Shown: positions 24,101-37,892, numbered from the stretch's first letter. The stretch: DNA of 64,000 nt from Icerya purchasi (GCA_039619475.1 CM077115.1:25185083-25249082), one strand, 5' to 3'. Program-made: numbers and translations. The notes: a model not told the origin generated them from the letters alone.

Positions 24101-25467
24101 GTGTTTCAAAAAAAAAAACAACAACAACGAAAAAACCGAGATAACAATTTCCCACGAAAGCATTTTTACCTTGTCCCAAATCGTCTAAAAAAACATTCAC
24201 CTACGATCTCGCCGATAACATCAGATTCCGGCCCAACTAGCAGCAAGTTGGATATCGCGGAAAGCCTGGCCGATCACTTCCATAAATCATCCGTCACTGA
24301 ATCGTATGCAGAATCGTTCAAAGTTATTAAAAAGAACTGCGAACGCCAAGTAGTACGTGTTCCTCTACCTCATCTATGCAAGAGTTTAATGTTCTTTTTA
24401 TCAATGATGAATTAATAGATGTCTTGAATCACATGAGATCCTCAGCTCCCGGGCCGGATGGCATCTATATCGATACGATCAAAAAGCTCCCTGCGGAATC
24501 CCTTAACACGATTCACCAATTCTACAGTCTAATTTCGGCATCGGGAAAAATTCCGAATACTTGGAAAATGGCTCACGTAGTTCCAATTTTAAAGCCCGGC
24601 AAAAAAACCCACCTCCCTGACAGTTACCGCCCCATTTCCCTGACCAACTCTTTATGCAAATGTCTGGAGAAAACGATAAACGCTCGTCTTATAATTATAT
24701 GAATTCTGGAACAAAAGCAACTTCTTGATCCAACGCAGTTCGGGTTAAGATCGCAGAGATACACGATGGACCTTCTAGTAAAACTCCAGCAGCAAATTTG
24801 TGTGACCGCTTTGTTTCGAATCAGTTCATAATGCTCATAAGTTTTGACCTATGGTATTTGGCGTCATAAAATTATTTAAACCCTGGTAAACTGGGACGGC
24901 TCAGGGAACATGCTTAATTTCGTGAAGGTATTCTTGGCAGACTGCACGTTTCAGCTTCGGATAATTTTGTCGCCCCTAGAAATCAAGAAAACGGCACGCC
25001 TCAGGGCTCGATAATATTAGCCCGACCTTATTCGTAGTAGTCATTTCCGACCTGACCAAAATCACTGAGCCGCCCGTAAAATATAACCTTTTCGCTGACG
25101 ATCTCGCAATATACGTGACATCTGCAAATCTGGAAAGTTTAAGCGTTCGCCTTCAAAACACGACCGATAGATTACAAGAGTGGTCTGCACGCCAGGGCTT
25201 AGCCTTCTCAGCGGAAAAAACAGCTAGCATTATTTTCAGTAATAAGCGGAAATTCCCTCCCGACAACAAAATAACTCTGGGCAACAGCCCCGCTAGATCA
25301 GCCCAAACTGTCAAAATCCTTGGATCGATAAACTTAGAGCGAAATGTCAAAAATCTCTCAACGTTCTTAAAATGGGGCAGGGATAGGAAATGTCTGCAGA
25401 GTACTCCGCTCTTACGATGTCTAAAATGGATTACGGGTCAATCATATACGGATCTGATAAACCTATA
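24101..25467 (+). pseudogene. I-like LINE reverse transcriptase remnant
   Basis: The first part reads LDIAESLADHFHKSS. It is followed by SSAPGPDGI and the block TWKMAHVVPILKPGKK, then DSYRPISLTNSLCKCLEK (frame 24376-24702). The QFG motif lies near 24737. The catalytic site is FADDLAIYV, with FADD at about 25091-25102. The block IIFSNKRKFP then leads to a stop at about 25466. Frames change at least three times (near 24395, 24700-24780 and 25020-25100), and the core AKAFD-type and PQGS motifs are eroded. Not functional. Confidence 0.75.
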
Positions 25468-25832
25468 ATGTGCTGAATTCCGCCTTAAGACTAATCTCAG
25501 GCGCATTGCACTCTGCACAACAATTGACAGACTTCATGCAGAAACTAATGTTCTGTCACTCAAATTTCTGTCTCTAAAATATTACTTCAATCTGACCTAA
25601 AATCCATCTAACCCTTCACATCAAAAGACGTTTGCCCCGAATTATATACAGTTATACGAAAAAAATCCAAAAAGTCCAAAGTCCCTGGGGGTCGAGTGTT
25701 GGAATGCTCTTAGCAGTCTTCAATGGACGGCGAAACGGTCGAGCTACGTACGATTGAAGCCCCTCCGTGGAACGCCAGTATGCAGCAGTTATCAAAATTT
25801 AAAATCCAGATTAGAAAAAAAAAAGCCAAAAT

Positions 25833-26228
25833 TTGAAGACCCATTTAAAAAAACACGTATACTCTGTCTGGCAACATGAATGGGAGCAAAACTGCCTCTC
25901 ACAGAAGCTGTACAAAGTCAAGGGAAGCCTTCGGCGATGGAGCACTTCACACAGACAGGACCGACATGAGGAAACAATGTTAGCTCATCTGCGCATCTGC
26001 CGCTACACGCATAGTTTATCAAAAACAACCTAAACCCAGATGTGAAATTTATGGAGTGCCGGTTACGGTGAGGAGCAACAGATCAACTCGTGCCACAAAT
26101 TTCGAAAAGATAGAGCCGCGTGTTTCGAGGAGGATGCTGGTTTGGCCGAAATCCTGGCGGACAATAAAACGGCGTGTGGAAACATTTTTGAAGCTTACCA
26201 GGCGGCTTTTCCGTTGCATACGTAGTTT
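25833..26228 (+). pseudogene. I-like LINE RNase H / C-terminal remnant
   Basis: The + frame 25833-26033 ends with HEETMLAHLRICRYTHSL. This corresponds to the conserved end of the RNase H domain in I-group elements, where the family usually has R-L-RIGHT-LTH; here RIGHT has become RICRY. The next frame carries a C-x5-A-CFEED segment and AEILADNKTACGNIFEAYQ, the usual C-terminal region. Stops separate the pieces. Confidence 0.6.
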
Positions 26229-26393
26229 TGATATACAGCAGCGTTCGTCTTCTTTCTTTTCCTTTCTTTTCTTTTTTCTCTTTCTTTTGTTTATTTTAAT
26301 TTCCTCTTTTGTGCTCTTCATTTGTTTACTACTTGTACTTATAACTTCTCGGCGTCGCAAATGGCCCCGGCTACCGACCGACTTTAAATAAAT

Positions 26394-27758
26394 TACATAT
26401 AACAATTGCCCTCAGAAAACCATTTCAAGTTTTTTTTCGAAATCTTTTGTTTTGGTTGTATTTTTTTTGTTAAATAATCTGTAGAGGTTTTTTTTAATAC
26501 TGTATAATCGAAATGAAGGCGACATATGGCAGTGATCAGGGAACGACAAAGAAAAGGAAACTTGTCAAACCAGCTAATGAGAGAAGGTAAAGGCTGGACG
26601 GAAAGATAAAAGAAATTCGGATTGGGAAAAGAGAAAAATAAATATCTATTCCATAATCTAAGGTGAAACTGTCTGGAAATATGTTTAATATTGTGAGCAA
26701 AAAATTTTACAAGTTAGACAACGCGATGTTCCATACGTTAGAATCCCTGAAAGTATGGAAAATTATGTAAATAATCCTTTTCCCTTTCTTCCCCTCTTTA
26801 ACTTAAGCTCTTTAGCAACGGATAACTCAACTCGAGGGATTAGAAAAGTAATATAACTTATAAGAAGCGACAATTAGAGGAAATAGTTAAGGATTGAAGA
26901 AATTAAAGCGGCTAACAAAGAATTAACAAATATAAATGGAAGAGCAAAAACATATTAGGCTTCGCAAGATGTACGGAAACTTTCAGTAGATTGAAGTAAA
27001 GGGCAACATGATCCAATGAAGGGGAACCTTGAAATAGAACGTAGTTATCCCTGCGTCGCTGATATGTGTCTGTAGCTGACGAGTTCAAATAAATAAGCGA
27101 ATAATAATAAAAAAATTATTTTTGAAACTTCGTCAAATTATAATGCCACTGGAAAAAAATTGTTCGCTCACGATTATTGTAAATATTCTTCGCAGATATG
27201 AAATTGAACCTCATTGACTGATATTTTTGGTGTTCGCTCGAACACCATGGAGAATCACAACTCCTTTTGCTCTCATTTTTCTCTTTACTCGATGAATCTT
27301 CTTTATAAGCGATTTTTTCTTTTTTAAACTACTCCCTTTTTTTTATTTTTTTTTCATGTAATTTCCTATTAGGCATGTTTCTTTTCATTCCCGGGTACCT
27401 TATTTCTTCAGACTTTAATTTTTTCCTCATGATGACGTGTAAACGTCCGACATTGAATAGCTTAATAAAAAGTTTAAAAAATTAATAAGTTCTTATTTCC
27501 ACAATCCCTTCTGGGTGGTTGCTCAGTAGTCAATCAAAAGCCAGAGCATCACCTACTCGCTTGCAGACGAACCTGCTAGTGGTACCATGTATATACACGT
27601 AATATATCTTCATATGTGTACATGTAAAGAGTTGTAAGAAAAGGAAAGAAATCTATATACTCCATATATGTGTTATCTTGTAAAAAAACTATATACTATA
27701 CATAAAAAACCACGTACGAAATTTCTCTTCTTCTTTTAGTGTAATGAAATCTCTATAA

Positions 27759-27813
<55 letters not shown>

Positions 27814-30800
27814 GTATATGTACATGTATATGTATGTATGAAAAAAATGTGTCTGTCCAGGTAAAAAAGTTTTGTTAACAACCCATTCAGCGGAGACACG
27901 TTCGAAGACATTTTATAACAACAACAATGACGGTGGTTCAGAGATCGGGAGAGCAGCAGATAACTTCGGTTGAGCATCATGATAGCGTCGAATTGAAAAG
28001 CTGACTAGGCAAACAAGAGGCTTCGAGAAATTCGACAAGTCATTTAATCCAACGCATGCTCCGCCGACCGGCTACATAACGGGTTCGCGATCAGCGTTAT
28101 AATATCAACAAGTCTCTCGACGAAAAAGGAAAAAAACCGTACGGGCCGCAAGTCTCGCTTGCAGAAAGATAAATACCAGACCGTTTAATTCTGTACCGTG
28201 TGTCCTGAGCGCTGCGTTCTCAGATGCTGCTGATCGTCTCCGCTTCGTTAGCCTCTTTGAAACACAGAACAAATATTACTGCTATCAGAATCAACAAAAA
28301 CCCATCCTTCCGACTTGATCGTTTCCCTCTGACCGCCACCCGTCTAGTCACGTCGCATCCCCTTTGCGGTGCCTTGTTTATTTTACTGATTTCCTCTCTT
28401 TGTCCAATTCGCTCAACAGTCCGTAGTCCATCCTAGGCGCTGCCGGTATTATTCCGAAAGTTTGTACAAATCATAGAACGATTATTCCGGCTGGAAATAT
28501 AAACCACCAACTCTGCGCTAGATAGACATACATATCTGTCTGTGGCTGCGCGTGTGTGTGTGTAGGCAAAGAGATAGGTGCGCGTTGTAAGCACTTGAAG
28601 TGGACATCAACTCTCAATTTGGATCGGTCCGAGGAAGTCGATTCGCGTTCCGTTCTTCAGATGAAACACGAAAGACAGATGTTTCATCGACGTGCTGCAT
28701 CTTATAACAAACCTCTTCACATCATCATCGGAGGTGGATGCATATATATAAAAGTGTTATTGTGCATTTTACTTGGATTTCGTTTTTTTTTTTTGTTTTT
28801 GTTGCTGTCCTTATCGTTTTCTGGAATTTCCATTATCATCTTGTGTAAACTTGTGCTCCAGCCAGCTACCTAAAAACCGTATCAATGCATCGTGGTGCCG
28901 TAATTGAGCAAACACGAATCTCCGAATGAAACGGGATAACATTGCGTTTTTTTTTTCTTTTTCTATTTGTTGTTTTAACCGGAATGCGCTGGTCCGACTT
29001 TTCCAGTTGGAAATTTCGTAAGCTATCGCTGGACAACTGTTAGGGAGATAACTTTTTCGCCCCGTCAATTTTTGCGCTTCGCTTATTGCCCGCATGAAAT
29101 TCGACGACATGTAAATACAAATGCGCCGGCGACCGTTGCTACTAACTTCCTGCGCGTGCTCGATGCGTATTTGATTATGAGCAGTGGGGTTCTCCGAGTA
29201 CGTCTGCATCGAACAGAGATTATGCTTTTGTCGCGCGCATATGCGCGCATATACGCGCACAACTATGTTTCGATTTTTCGCTCGTTAAATATAAAGAAAC
29301 AACATCAAAAGAACTAGTGAGTTTCATCTTCTTTTGTTTGTTTTTTTGTTGTTTTTTTTGGATCCACTGCAAGTAGCACTTGTATGCATTATAGAAGATT
29401 ATTAATTCGATCAAGAATAGTAAAAGAGCTAACAACCACTAAAAGGTGTTGGGGGAAGATGAAAAGCAACATTGGCCAGGAGCGGAAAGGTAAAGGAATT
29501 AGAAGTAGGAAATGTGCAGCGAGACATACAAAAAGAATAGGCTAGAGGTACATTCTTGATTATCAATAGGGAAGTAGTGTAACATGCAATAAGGAGAGAA
29601 TTTACAAGTGAAAAATTATAGCGTAACAAAGGAAATAAACTGTTATCAACAAAAAGGGACTATGTGCAAAGAAGGTATTGAACAGCGTCGTAAAGAAGGA
29701 AAGTAAGAAAACCAGGAACGAATAGGAGGAATGGGATGAATAAAGAGATAAAAAGAACATTGTCCAGAGAATGCAAGTGATTTAGGAGTCCATCCAAAAA
29801 CTTTAAGTGAAATTTTCTAGATAGAAGGAGCGGATTATTGGCAAGGTATTTGCTAATAGGGAACCCACGCTAATCACGACTCGGAAGATCAACTCTTTAA
29901 TTTTCCTTGATACCAACAACGTCTTCCTTAAGAAAGAAAATCTACGACTTTTGGCCATGACGGAGTGCGGAAATTTCGTACCAACGTTCAGTTCGTTGAT
30001 ATTTAGAATTTCGAATAGTTTCGCGAGCGTTTTGTAATTTCTAACCTCTACAATATCTCCAAATCTATGCGGTATTTGATAATTACACAGCATGGTGGAC
30101 AACGAAAAAAAAAAAAAAAAAAGTATTTAAATACTCATTTCTTTTCTAACAACTCTACCTATCCTGTCTAGCTGAGTTTTCCTACCCTTCCCTGGTTTTA
30201 CGATTTCCATTCACTTCGTCGTTCCGCTATCGTGTGTTCGTATGCGCCTTGTGTCTTCTGCCCCCTCGTGTTTTCGTTTTTTTAACACCCTGACCGAACT
30301 GTCCGCGAAGCTGTTCGTGATCCTAATCACTTTTTTTCGAATGACCATCTATTTTGACATTTACTGCGTCATCCTTTATTCCGATTTATTATCTCTCGCG
30401 CTTCCTAGTCCTTATTGCGCCTCTTATATCTTGTCACCTCATTCTCTGTCCATCATTCTCCAGTTCTTTCTTTCTTCATCCTATCAGTTTCTAACCGTAT
30501 CAATATCTAACTATTCCTTTTTTTCTTTTTTAAACGTTTCCGAGCGGAGGTTCTTTATGGACGTGCTCAATTAAATACAGAAAAAAAACAAAAAGAATTT
30601 CCATCGCAACGTAAGTTTGAATCGTGCTTTCGCGAATTCGGTTTCTCAGATACTTCTCTGCGCTTATACCGAAGTAGATTTTAGGCGCCCTTGTATAACT
30701 CGATACTCCGACTGCGCATGCGTACCTTTCAAGTCGTTACACGCCAGCTCTCTACGTCAAGTGATACCCGTTTTATGTAGCGGCGTGACTGCTGGTTGTA

Positions 30801-30840
30801 GTTTTTTTGCTCTAGAGTTTCAGCTTTATGTGTAACATTC
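26394..30840. other. Unassigned DNA, part GC/CpG-richer
   Basis: No protein family recognised. 26520-27060 and 29430-29800 are purine-rich on the + strand and 30160-30560 is pyrimidine-rich. About 28000-29300 is richer in G+C and CpG, with many overlapping open frames on both strands, none with a domain. Poly-A at about 30104-30122. Confidence 0.45.
27763..27840. repeat. Compound microsatellite (TA)n-(TATG)n
   Basis: More than 20 TA units, then TATG/TACATG variants. It produces the Ile-Tyr repeat in an antisense open frame, which is therefore spurious. Confidence 0.95.
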
Positions 30841-31060
30841 GTCACGGTAGCCTATTGGCTTCCATTACGGAAGTCACGGAATCGATCTCAAGCGGCAACA
30901 GAAATTATTACAAAAATGAATTAATAAAATAATCGCTAAAAGTCACGTGGAAGGCAATGGAAAACCACCGCGTATACCATCATATATGTGCGCTAAGTGA
31001 TGTATAATAGCCGGGGAATGCATTCGTACGTCGACAAAAGTTAAACAATCACAATATCAG
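30841..31060 (+). repeat. Short element sharing an RTE-leader motif; possible SINE
   Basis: 30841-30895 has a degenerate A-box-like TAGCCTATTGG followed 20 bp later by GAATCGATCTC, a weak B-box-like sequence. About 60 bp downstream comes GGAAGGCAATGGAAAACCACCGCG. A close relative (GAAGGAAACGGAAAACCACCGC) occurs at 33710-33731 in the leader of the RTE-like element. A tRNA-like head joined to an RTE-like body would be a SINE, but the tRNA similarity is weak and could be chance. It may instead be a 5' fragment of the same RTE family. Confidence 0.35.
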
Positions 31061-33599
31061 TTCCAAGTGTAGTCTTGCGTCCACGCCAGCGTTACATGTA
31101 TCACAACTGCCATGAAAACCTGGCAGTAAGTACAAAATGCATCTCCAGATTTCTTGGCCAGCATGGGAAATTAGGTCAACACTTATCCTACCTCAGGGAA
31201 TGGCTACATCCATAGTGAAAAACAGGCATAACTTAATAGCGTGAATTTTAACTGGTGAACGTAACAAAAGGAGAACGTTACTTCCAGATCATAACTCATG
31301 GAAAATACCGCGATTTCAGGAATCATCTGTGCTCCACTCCATAAAATTTAATTTTTCGCCTCTTTTAGATATATCTGCTTTTGGTCATCTGTTCATCATT
31401 TCCCTTGTAGGCAGCATCAAATTAAATATTTTTCGGGCCTAGTAGTAATAGTTCAGTAGAACAGTCCACGTGAATTTTTGAGATTTAAAATTTGCTTAAT
31501 CTGTATTAATTTGTTTTTGTATATTATTATTACAAAGAAAGAAAAAAAAAACATGGAAAGCGGAACAAGCGATTTATTTCATTTCAGCCGAAAATCCGAG
31601 AAAAACTTATATAAATTATTAAATCTATACAGTTGTTTTTTTCCGACAAGTTGACGAAGATTCTCATGTTTAAAATATTATTTACCCAGTTTTCGACCAT
31701 GTTTACAACTAGAGATAAAACTGAAAAAAATCAGCGGATAATAATGTGTTATGTTAAAACACTGTCGATTAGCCGAACTAAACGAACGCACAAAACACAC
31801 CGAACAAAACCCGGAATATACAACGATATAGAGAAGGGGCACCGTATGTTTTTACTGCTTACGTCATGCGCACAGTTATCAACGTCGTCGTAGTCACTTC
31901 AGTTCTACTTTAACTATAAAAATGTACATCTTCATTTCCAGTTGAAAGCCAGGCATCAGTGCGTTTTGGTTTTTTTTTGGGGGGGGGGATTCTGAAGGTG
32001 CAATTAGTCTTGTCAGCTGTAAGTACAGTGTGCAGAGACACATTATAGCAGCACCCTACTCGTGTAATTTTCTACAACTGCCGTGATATATTACTGTTGT
32101 ATTCCTCCATTCCCGGTCGAACGGAAACGAATGAAAGATCAAAAAGATCAACTTTAAAAATAATCAATGCCTTTTTCTAGTGGTCCGTAGTTTTTTATTT
32201 ATTATTAAATCGAAATAAAATAATAATCGCGTGTTCTACGAGACGAGTCGAAAAATAGCCAACGGCTCGGTTGAAAGTTGCAACTTGGAACTACCCCGTA
32301 CGTAGAAAAACACTCCGAAGATCCGGGAAAACCGATAAGATTGGAACCGAATAAGATACAGACGCAACACTAATAATTAAAGAAAGATAAAATAGACGAT
32401 AATTGTGTTATAAAAATAAAAAATACACTAATTGGATCGTTTATGAGGATGGACGAAAAAGAACTTTAAAGGTATCAGCAAAGGTCGACAAGTATAAGAA
32501 GTTTCGTTTTATATACACAGGTTAACAAAAGAATGGAAATGCGGTAAACGGAAATTATGCGAAGATAAGATGTAAAAAAACAGTGTAAAAATAGAGACTT
32601 CTGTTTTCGGAGTTAAATAATTAAGCAGTGGACAACGTTAGAATAATGAAGATAAAATTATCGAAATTAGTGACGGAAAGTTAAGAATAGCAAGAAAACA
32701 TGTTTAGATATAGAGTTTAAAAATCGTAATAATTAATAATAATAATATTTATAATAATAATAGTAATAGTAAAAACTAATAATATGAAAGTAAAACGAAA
32801 AAATTGCTTAGTAGTACAACATCATATATCACTGTATTTCGCAGGCAAAATTATTTAAAATTGCACGGTTAGAAAATACTTGACGGGGCAAAGTCCCGTA
32901 AACCTCCTGCTAAACACCGCAAGCGTGAAAAATTAAAATTTTGTGATTCTAAATGATGAGTACCCTACATTTTTAACTTATCCCCGCGGGTCTTGCCTGG
33001 TGCGGTCGACTTAACCTTTTTAGTCTTTTACTAATAACTCATTGCGCTCATCGTGTCATCGATATATCATTGAGAAATGTAGATAAATCCCCGTAATAAT
33101 AATCGGTTTGTTAACAATTTTTATTAGATATGTTGTTGACTGATTGATATAATTTTAGTTTAAGATAATATAATTCATTGAATGTACGTATTCCCACATC
33201 GGCATAATTAAATGTAGAGATGAATAACCTGTTTTATTTTTGCATGTTATTAAGGAATTCATTTGTTGCATATTTATTCCTGGCGGCCCAGCGGGGCACG
33301 GGTTGTTGTAACTAAAGCTCAATTCTCTGGGGTAAGTAGTCAGTCGACTGGGAACATGGTTCTAGTCTCACCGTGGCAGGGAAACGAAACGACAGCCGGT
33401 GAACTCTACGCGTCCACGTCGTGCGGGGTGGTAATTTTTCTTTTCGGCTGGCTTAGCGTTGATGAAAAAATCTAAAGTAGGGATCACATATATGTACACA
33501 CCGTTGACAATAAAACCGGGAAAGTTCACTTGCCGAAAGTGTTCCTATCATAAATGCCGTTAAGCTATAACCCCGCATCTCTAACAAGCGGACTAACTC
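31061..33599. other. Unassigned AT-rich DNA
   Basis: No gene recognised. A T9G10 run at 31970-31988 and an ATA/ATT-rich low-complexity stretch near 32725-32785 stand out. The frames 31633-31893 and 33263-33475 have no known domain. The latter may lie in the leader of the RTE-like element. Confidence 0.45.
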
Positions 33600-33944
33600 G
33601 CTGGTGAAAGTGTGCCACAGTCGGACTGATGAATATCAATCTAAAACAAGATTAAAAACCGGTTCCTTCAGCTAAAGGAATAAACTCTGACTGAAAATCA
33701 TGCTGAAGGAAACGGAAAACCACCGCATTAACTATTCCTTAGTACAGACACGGCACGTGAAGAATTTCGTAGAAATACTGTATACATGAAATGCTTCCCT
33801 AAACGAAAGTATTAAGTAATGGGGTTACCTGCAGCAACGCGGATTAATTCAAGTCCTCCCGTGCCCTTGTTGGTACGGAACTCTCTGCAGCAGGAAACGC
33901 TATAAAGAGAAAGTTCAAGCCAAAAAGGAATACACCCCCAATAA

Positions 33945-34869
33945 AGTATATAAAATCGAAACTTGGAATGTTAGATCTTTAAAACAATGTGGAAAATTAG
34001 AAAATCTAGAAACGGAAATGATAAAAACGAAGATCGTTATGTAGGGCATCAGTGAAACCAGATCGAGGGAAAATGCTGATTTCTGGAGTGGAGTATACAG
34101 GTTTATACATAGTAGATCTGAAAACGGAGATGCAGGAGTTGAATTCCTTCTTTCAAGAGAAATGAGAAATAATGTCAAAAGTATATAGGCATATAGAGCG
34201 ATAGAATAATAATGGATAATCCGACAGATTTGATACTTATTCAGATTTACATGCCAACAACTAGCAGTGACGACGAAGATATAGAAGAACTGTACGAGCA
34301 AAAATAGATTAAAAGTGAACGATGGAGAAAATTTAATATATACTACTCGGGGAGATTGGAACGCTGTAGTTTGAGAAGAAAAGTTGGACAATATTGCAGG
34401 AAGATTTGGATTGGACAAAAGAAATGTAAGAGGCGAACGGCTAATTGAATTTTGTACAAGTTATATATGATCAGCCAAAAGGAAGGAGATATATGTGAAT
34501 TTCTCCGGAAGGTGTAGTACCGATTAGATTATATTTTAGTTCGGCACAAATATACAAATCAGATCAAGTTATGCAAGAGAACTACCCCCGGGAGCAGATC
34601 TTGATTCTGACCATATTCCAATCATAATAACCAGCAGACTTAAAGATTAATAACCGAAACAATAAATGGAATCTATCCAAGATCAAAAAAAAGTAAGACG
34701 GCTTTTGAAAAAGAGAAAAGAATTAATATCAGTAGTATAGAAAGAAAAAATAATATTAGTGATAAATGGGAATATTACGAAAAAGAAATAAATGAAGCAG
34801 CACTAAAGAATTTTGGAAAAGACGAGAAGCCAATTTACAAACCCTGAATAACGGAAGAATCAGTACGAC
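33945..34869 (+). pseudogene. RTE-1 endonuclease domain remnant
   Basis: The + frame begins KIETWNVRSLKQCGKLENL, with the WN of APE-type endonucleases. It continues with GISETRSRENADFWSG (acidic Glu), then GVEFLLSREM and IYMPTTSSDDEDIEELYEQ near 34240-34305. GDWNAVV survives only as a shifted trace near 34352-34370. GRFGLDKRN-RGERLIEFC comes at about 34396-34457 and the DSDH-IPII end near 34603-34635. The last segment, ITEESVRLMDQ, stops exactly at the insertion point. Several stops and frameshifts. The order of motifs is that of the RTE-like group. Confidence 0.75.
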
Positions 34870-34880
34870 TAATGGATCAG
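34870..34880 (+). repeat. Target-site duplication, left copy (TAATGGATCAG)
   Basis: An 11-bp direct repeat identical to 39436-39446, bracketing the minus-strand Jockey-like element. Together the two copies duplicate the RTE-1 codons for MDQ, so the host sequence continues seamlessly if one copy and the insert are ignored. Confidence 0.9.
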
Positions 34881-35172
34881 ATTTTAGATTTAGAAAGATT
34901 TATTTGCATAAACAATAACATTGCACTCATGATATAGTTATTAATATGTGTACCGACACGAGTCTTACCACATAACGAAATTAATGAATATACATATAAA
35001 TAAGACATGATATGCGACGTTTAAGTTAGTAGGAAAAGAACCAAAAACCTACTACAGGAGGGGAGGACTAGGTGGCTAGTGCCACATTACATAGATATTT
35101 ACACAGTGATTATCAAATAGAATAATTTTAAAATAAAACTAAAACTAAATACTAGTACTAACGTTAAATAAT

Positions 35173-37883
35173 TCAGAATAATATATTATGCTTAAGTCTA
35201 CGATGTTTGTACTTAGTATACAAAGTGCGTAGTTGCCTGGAATCATCAATAGAGCTGATAAGTAAGTTCTCGTGCCCTATACATTTATCACAGAACTTAG
35301 TAGTTGCACTCAAAACATAATCTCTGATTTGCGGTAACTCTAAAATGTTATGCATAGATGCTACTCTTGTGTATATCTATATTAGCCGTAAGAATGCATC
35401 TTAAACACATCGATTTTGGATTACCTGTAGCTTGTTATAATGTGCCCTACTAACAGAAGACCACACTGGACAAGAATATGTGATAATAGGCCTTATAAGT
35501 GATTCGTAGATGACAAATTTGTTATTTGCACTTAAATAGGATTTGCGATTGAGCAAGGGATATACTAGCGAGATAGCTCTGTTTGTTTTAACCGAGATGT
35601 ACTCGATATGTTTGCTGTAAGTTAATTTGCTGTCTAATATTAAGCCAAGATATTTGATGTGATTAGACCAGGCAATGTCATTTCCGGAAATGATTAGTTT
35701 TCTTGGCAATTGGGGTCGCCGACGGGTGAAGAATATCGCTTGGGTCTTTGATGGATTAATATTAATCTGCCATCGGTATTTTAAAACGCGTGTCGAGGCT
35801 CTCTGAAGTCTGTTACTTATGGTACTAGGTCTATAAGGACTACAATAGAGGGCAACATCGTCAGCATATAAAGCGACCTCAGTGTTAGAAATTTTAGGAA
35901 AGTCGCTGAGAAACACTATAAAAAGGAAGGGCCCGAGGACACTACCTTGCGGTACGCCTGCAAGGACAGTTTTCCTTTTGGATTGATAGTTATTAAGAGT
36001 TACGTGAAATGGTCTATTGTTAAGATGGTTTATAATTATTTTAATTAAGTAAGTGGGAAATTTAGTATTTATTAGTTTGTATACAAGTCCTCGAAGTCGG
36101 CGAGTATCGAAAGCTTTAGCCACATCAAAGAGTACTAACCCAGAATGTTTATTTCGATTAAAATTGTCCGTGATGAATTCGGTTATTCTGGCAACTTGCT
36201 GAGTAGTAGAGTGACGAGGTTGGAACCAAAATTGACTTATTGGGATTAAATTATTAATATTCGAGTGTTCCCTTAATCTCTTGAGCAATACTCTTTCAGC
36301 AATTTTACTCATATTGCACAAAAGACTAATGGGTCTAATATTAGCAATATTTGACGCATCTTTACCAAGCTTGGGTATTGGAACTACTTTTGCAATTTTC
36401 CATGCTTGAGGAAAGTATCCAGTTTTTAGAATGCCATTTATTATATTATTTAACTCTACGATACCTTTATTTGGGATATTTTTTAAAACAATGTTGGGAA
36501 TATTATCGTTCCCGACGGACATGCTGGAATTAAGTTTTTTGATATAATTACGAATTTCTTTGGGCGTAGAAAGTTTCACCTGGGTTAGGCTAATACTAGC
36601 ATTCTCTAAAAAACGAGCGACATGATCTCTGATTTTATTTCGTTGGTAATTAGTTGCAAGATGAGAATTTTGACCGTGTACTGAAAAGTAATGCGCTGAA
36701 AGCAATTCAGCTTTATTTCGGTCTTGATACACCTAGCAGTTGGAGTTCAAGTCGAGCAGCGGAGGAATGGAACAAGGCTGTCTATTATACTGTTTACATG
36801 CGTTCCACAAGCTCTTATTTTTATGTTAAGAGTAGAAAGGAATTATTGAAAGCAATTATTTCTGTGATTGCGAAGCATATAGCGCACCAGTTTAGATGTA
36901 AAGTTATATAGAGTTCTAATATGTTTAGCATTGCTATGTGATCTATTATTATTGAGAAATCTTCTGACGTAATTTTTAAATTTTATAGCCGTTAAGATAG
37001 TAGTGGGTAGAGGTGTTTTTTCAGAATGGGTACGAGTATTAGTTGGAACAGAAAGAGTAGTAGCATCATTGATTAATTTTGTGAAAGATGCAAGTCGAGA
37101 CTCTACGTTAGAAGAATCGACTTAAGGATCGTTTAGGTTAACGTTATATGAAATATACTGTTTGAAGTAATCCCAATTAGCCCTACTATAGTTAAAATAG
37201 GATACATTCGATATATACTGTCGATTATCAGTAATAGCAGTGTAGATGGGATTGTGGTCTGAAGATAGACAGTTTAGAGAGATGGGAGAGCTTAAGTTTT
37301 TTACGACAGTAATGTTTAAGACGCTCGGCCTTAACTGAAGCATCGTTGGGAAATACGTTGGTTCTCTAGAAGCAAGAATTTGTAGGCTTTCGCGTATGGA
37401 TAGTTGGTATAACATATTACCAGCTGCATTGTTGGAAAAACAGTTCCAGATTTTGTTTTTACAATTGAGATCACCGATTAGAAGCACGTGATTATTAGAT
37501 CTGGTTAGTGAAAGGATATCATTACAGAAATTATGCATTGATCTAGGCGGTTTGTAAACAGCATAAATAAATACGCTGCTTCGAGCGTTATAATTTTGTG
37601 ATGCGCTATTATAGACTTGAACTCCAACAGCTTGTAAACAACCTAACGGTGGTAAGTAAACGGTATTATGCTTTATTCTTTTATCAATTAGTATAGCGAC
37701 TTCTCCGCCCCTACGAAAAATGTCATTCCTGTAAATATAATAACCAGGAGATACAGTTTTACAGGTAATATCCAGTCTGGTCTCTGATAGGGCAGCTACG
37801 TGTATTTTGTTCGAAATTAAGAAATTATGGAACTGGTTATGTTTGTTAGCTATAGAACAACAATTCCAGGCAACTATATACAT
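35173..37883 (-). pseudogene. Jockey-1 ORF2: APE endonuclease and reverse transcriptase, broken
   Basis: It starts at 37883, 9 nt after the ORF1 stop. Endonuclease (253 codons to a TAA at 37122): WN at residues 6-7, Glu34 in ALSETRL, GDLNCK with Asp138/Asn140, and SSDH with Asp209/His210. The catalytic set is therefore intact. After the TAA the frame continues through the linker, with a second stop and a frameshift near 36730-36850. The RT frame 36732-35401 (443 codons) has RPISLL at 133-138, LFDVAKAFDT around Asp203, PQGSVLGP at 261-268 and YADD at 289-292. A further break at 35401 precedes the last 60 codons (35355-35173). No RNase H. In life it would nick target DNA and copy the RNA. Here at least three lesions block it. 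Confidence 0.85.
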
Positions 37884-37892
37884 ATAAGTTAT

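Larger units (their letters stand above)
24085..26393 (+). mobile_element. I-like LINE with reverse transcriptase and RNase H remnants
   Basis: Covers the ORF2 part from the RT N-terminal linker to the C-terminus. No ORF1 or endonuclease is visible, so it is 5'-truncated near an A-rich stretch at 24069-24118. The order of RT, RNase H end and Cys/His tail matches the I group. The 3' UTR (CGGCGTCGCAAATGGCCCC) ends with AAATAAATT near 26393 without a long poly(A). It is distinct from the I-like fragment at 8.3-8.9 kb but probably of the same clade. Confidence 0.75.

Noticed and set aside
33915..34418. 167-codon minus-strand frame with membrane-like composition
   Set aside because: It is the antisense of the RTE-1 endonuclease remnant.
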